This document shows, in pieces, positions 63,609 to 64,000 of a DNA stretch of 64,000 nucleotides (position 1 is its first letter; each line of letters begins with the position of its first letter). The stretch is from Gracilibacillus salinarum (GTDB lineage: Bacteria; Bacillota; Bacilli; Bacillales; Amphibacillaceae). The notes below the pieces were generated by a model. The model was not told the origin of the DNA. It saw only the letters and a list, made by a program, of their open reading frames with translations, and made no database searches. The DNA lies in the NCBI RefSeq assembly GCF_022919575.1, contig NZ_CP095071.1, forward strand, positions 1,116,001 to 1,180,000. The letters are read 5' to 3'. Made by a program: the position numbers and the translations under genes.

Positions 63609-64000
63609 TTATCCTTTCACAGAGCCTAGCATGACACCTTTAGCAAAGTGCTTCTGTAAGAATGGATAAAACAATAATATTGGAACCGTCGCAACTACAA
63701 TTACAGCAAGCTTGACAGACTCTTCTGGCGGTTCATATAAGGAAGCCTCCTGTAAGTCACCTAAACCAGTATTTGCTACCATTACTAACTGCTGTAATAA
63801 TAATTGGATAGGCCATTTTGATGTATCTGTCAAATACAATAACGCTTGAAAAAAGTCATTCCAATAAAAAACAGCATAAAACAAAGTAAACGTAGCAATA
63901 ACAGGCTTAGATAACGGCAGCATGACTCGCCAGAATGTTTGAAATTCCGTACAACCATCTATTTTCGATGCATCCTCCAATTCTTCAGGAAGCTGTTGGA
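63609..64000 (-). CDS. yesQ: Carbohydrate ABC transporter permease, YesQ-like (partial, runs off the window)
   Basis: C-terminal 130 residues of a MalG-type permease. The cytoplasmic EAA loop (ELEDASKIDGCTEFQTFWRVMLPLSKP) that docks on the ATPase is complete, followed by the last helices and FLQKHFAKGVMLGSVKG, the normal end of this family. The frame continues open past position 64000. With yesU- and yesV-like genes downstream, it belongs to an importer of rhamnogalacturonan-derived oligosaccharides. Confidence 0.92.
   Translation of the reverse strand, partial: QQLPEELEDASKIDGCTEFQTFWRVMLPLSKPVIATFTLFYAVFYWNDFFQALLYLTDTSKWPIQLLLQQLVMVANTGLGDLQEASLYEPPEESVKLAVIVVATVPILLFYPFLQKHFAKGVMLGSVKG

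Overview
The window is low-GC Firmicute DNA, most likely from a spore-forming, motile Bacillaceae member, probably of the halophile/alkaliphile side (Gracilibacillus, Oceanobacillus or Virgibacillus relatives). The basis is T-box and SAM-I leaders of Bacillus type, sporulation genes (cwlJ, yjcZ-like, yozQ-like), chemoreceptors, a BCCT osmolyte carrier and homologues of B. subtilis yerD, ydaP and yesQUV. The species cannot be fixed from sequence alone. No rRNA, tRNA, CRISPR array or intact transposase gene was seen.

Layout. 1-3.7 kb: 5' part of leuS with its T-box leader, rlmN, and a cold-shock gene with a long leader. 3.7-10.3 kb: a four-gene minus-strand operon (pyruvate oxidase YdaP, CuA oxidase subunit II, fused oxidase subunits I/III, YerD-type glutamate synthase) behind a sigma-B-like promoter. 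10.4-16.4 kb: flavin monooxygenase, esterase, serine hydrolase, drug-efflux MFS pump, CwlJ and a small protein of unknown function. 16.6-21.3 kb: sulfur block with two divergent SAM-I riboswitches driving cysP-sumT and metI-metC. 21.6-27.4 kb: AEC carrier/degenerate SDR/TauE operon, lipM-lipA, a HAD phosphatase and a tiny YjcZ-like spore protein. 27.5-32.5 kb: GH127 arabinofuranosidase divergent from an AraC regulator, then small proteins. 33.5-37.1 kb: an unusual operon of alpha/beta hydrolase, membrane-anchored MurF-like ligase and Ddl. 37.4-41.0 kb: YozQ, then a GGDEF plus solute-binding lipoprotein operon under a c-di-GMP-I riboswitch. 42.1-45.4 kb: CstR-like persulfide operon and a rhamnose mutarotase/MFS operon. 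45.7-54.7 kb: GGDEF-EAL protein, chemoreceptor, SulP/Usp pair and an orphan holin-endolysin cassette. 54.9-60.5 kb: BCCT carrier coupled to an 11-codon leader ORF, DsbA-like protein, DUF2200 protein and a second chemoreceptor. 60.7-64 kb: end of a rhamnogalacturonan (yes-type) operon.

Two families of short non-coding repeats are scattered between genes. Family A is a nearly invariant 206-bp structured element (three full copies, one 3' fragment). Family B is a longer element with terminal inverted repeats around two large hairpin modules, whose core lies in opposite orientation in two copies. Both end in a shared TATACTTTCTTGA-like tail and usually sit against the A-tract of a rho-independent terminator. 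They, the membrane MurF/Ddl operon, the stress-type pyruvate oxidase/terminal oxidase operon and the coupled BCCT gene with its octapeptide tail are the most interesting items.
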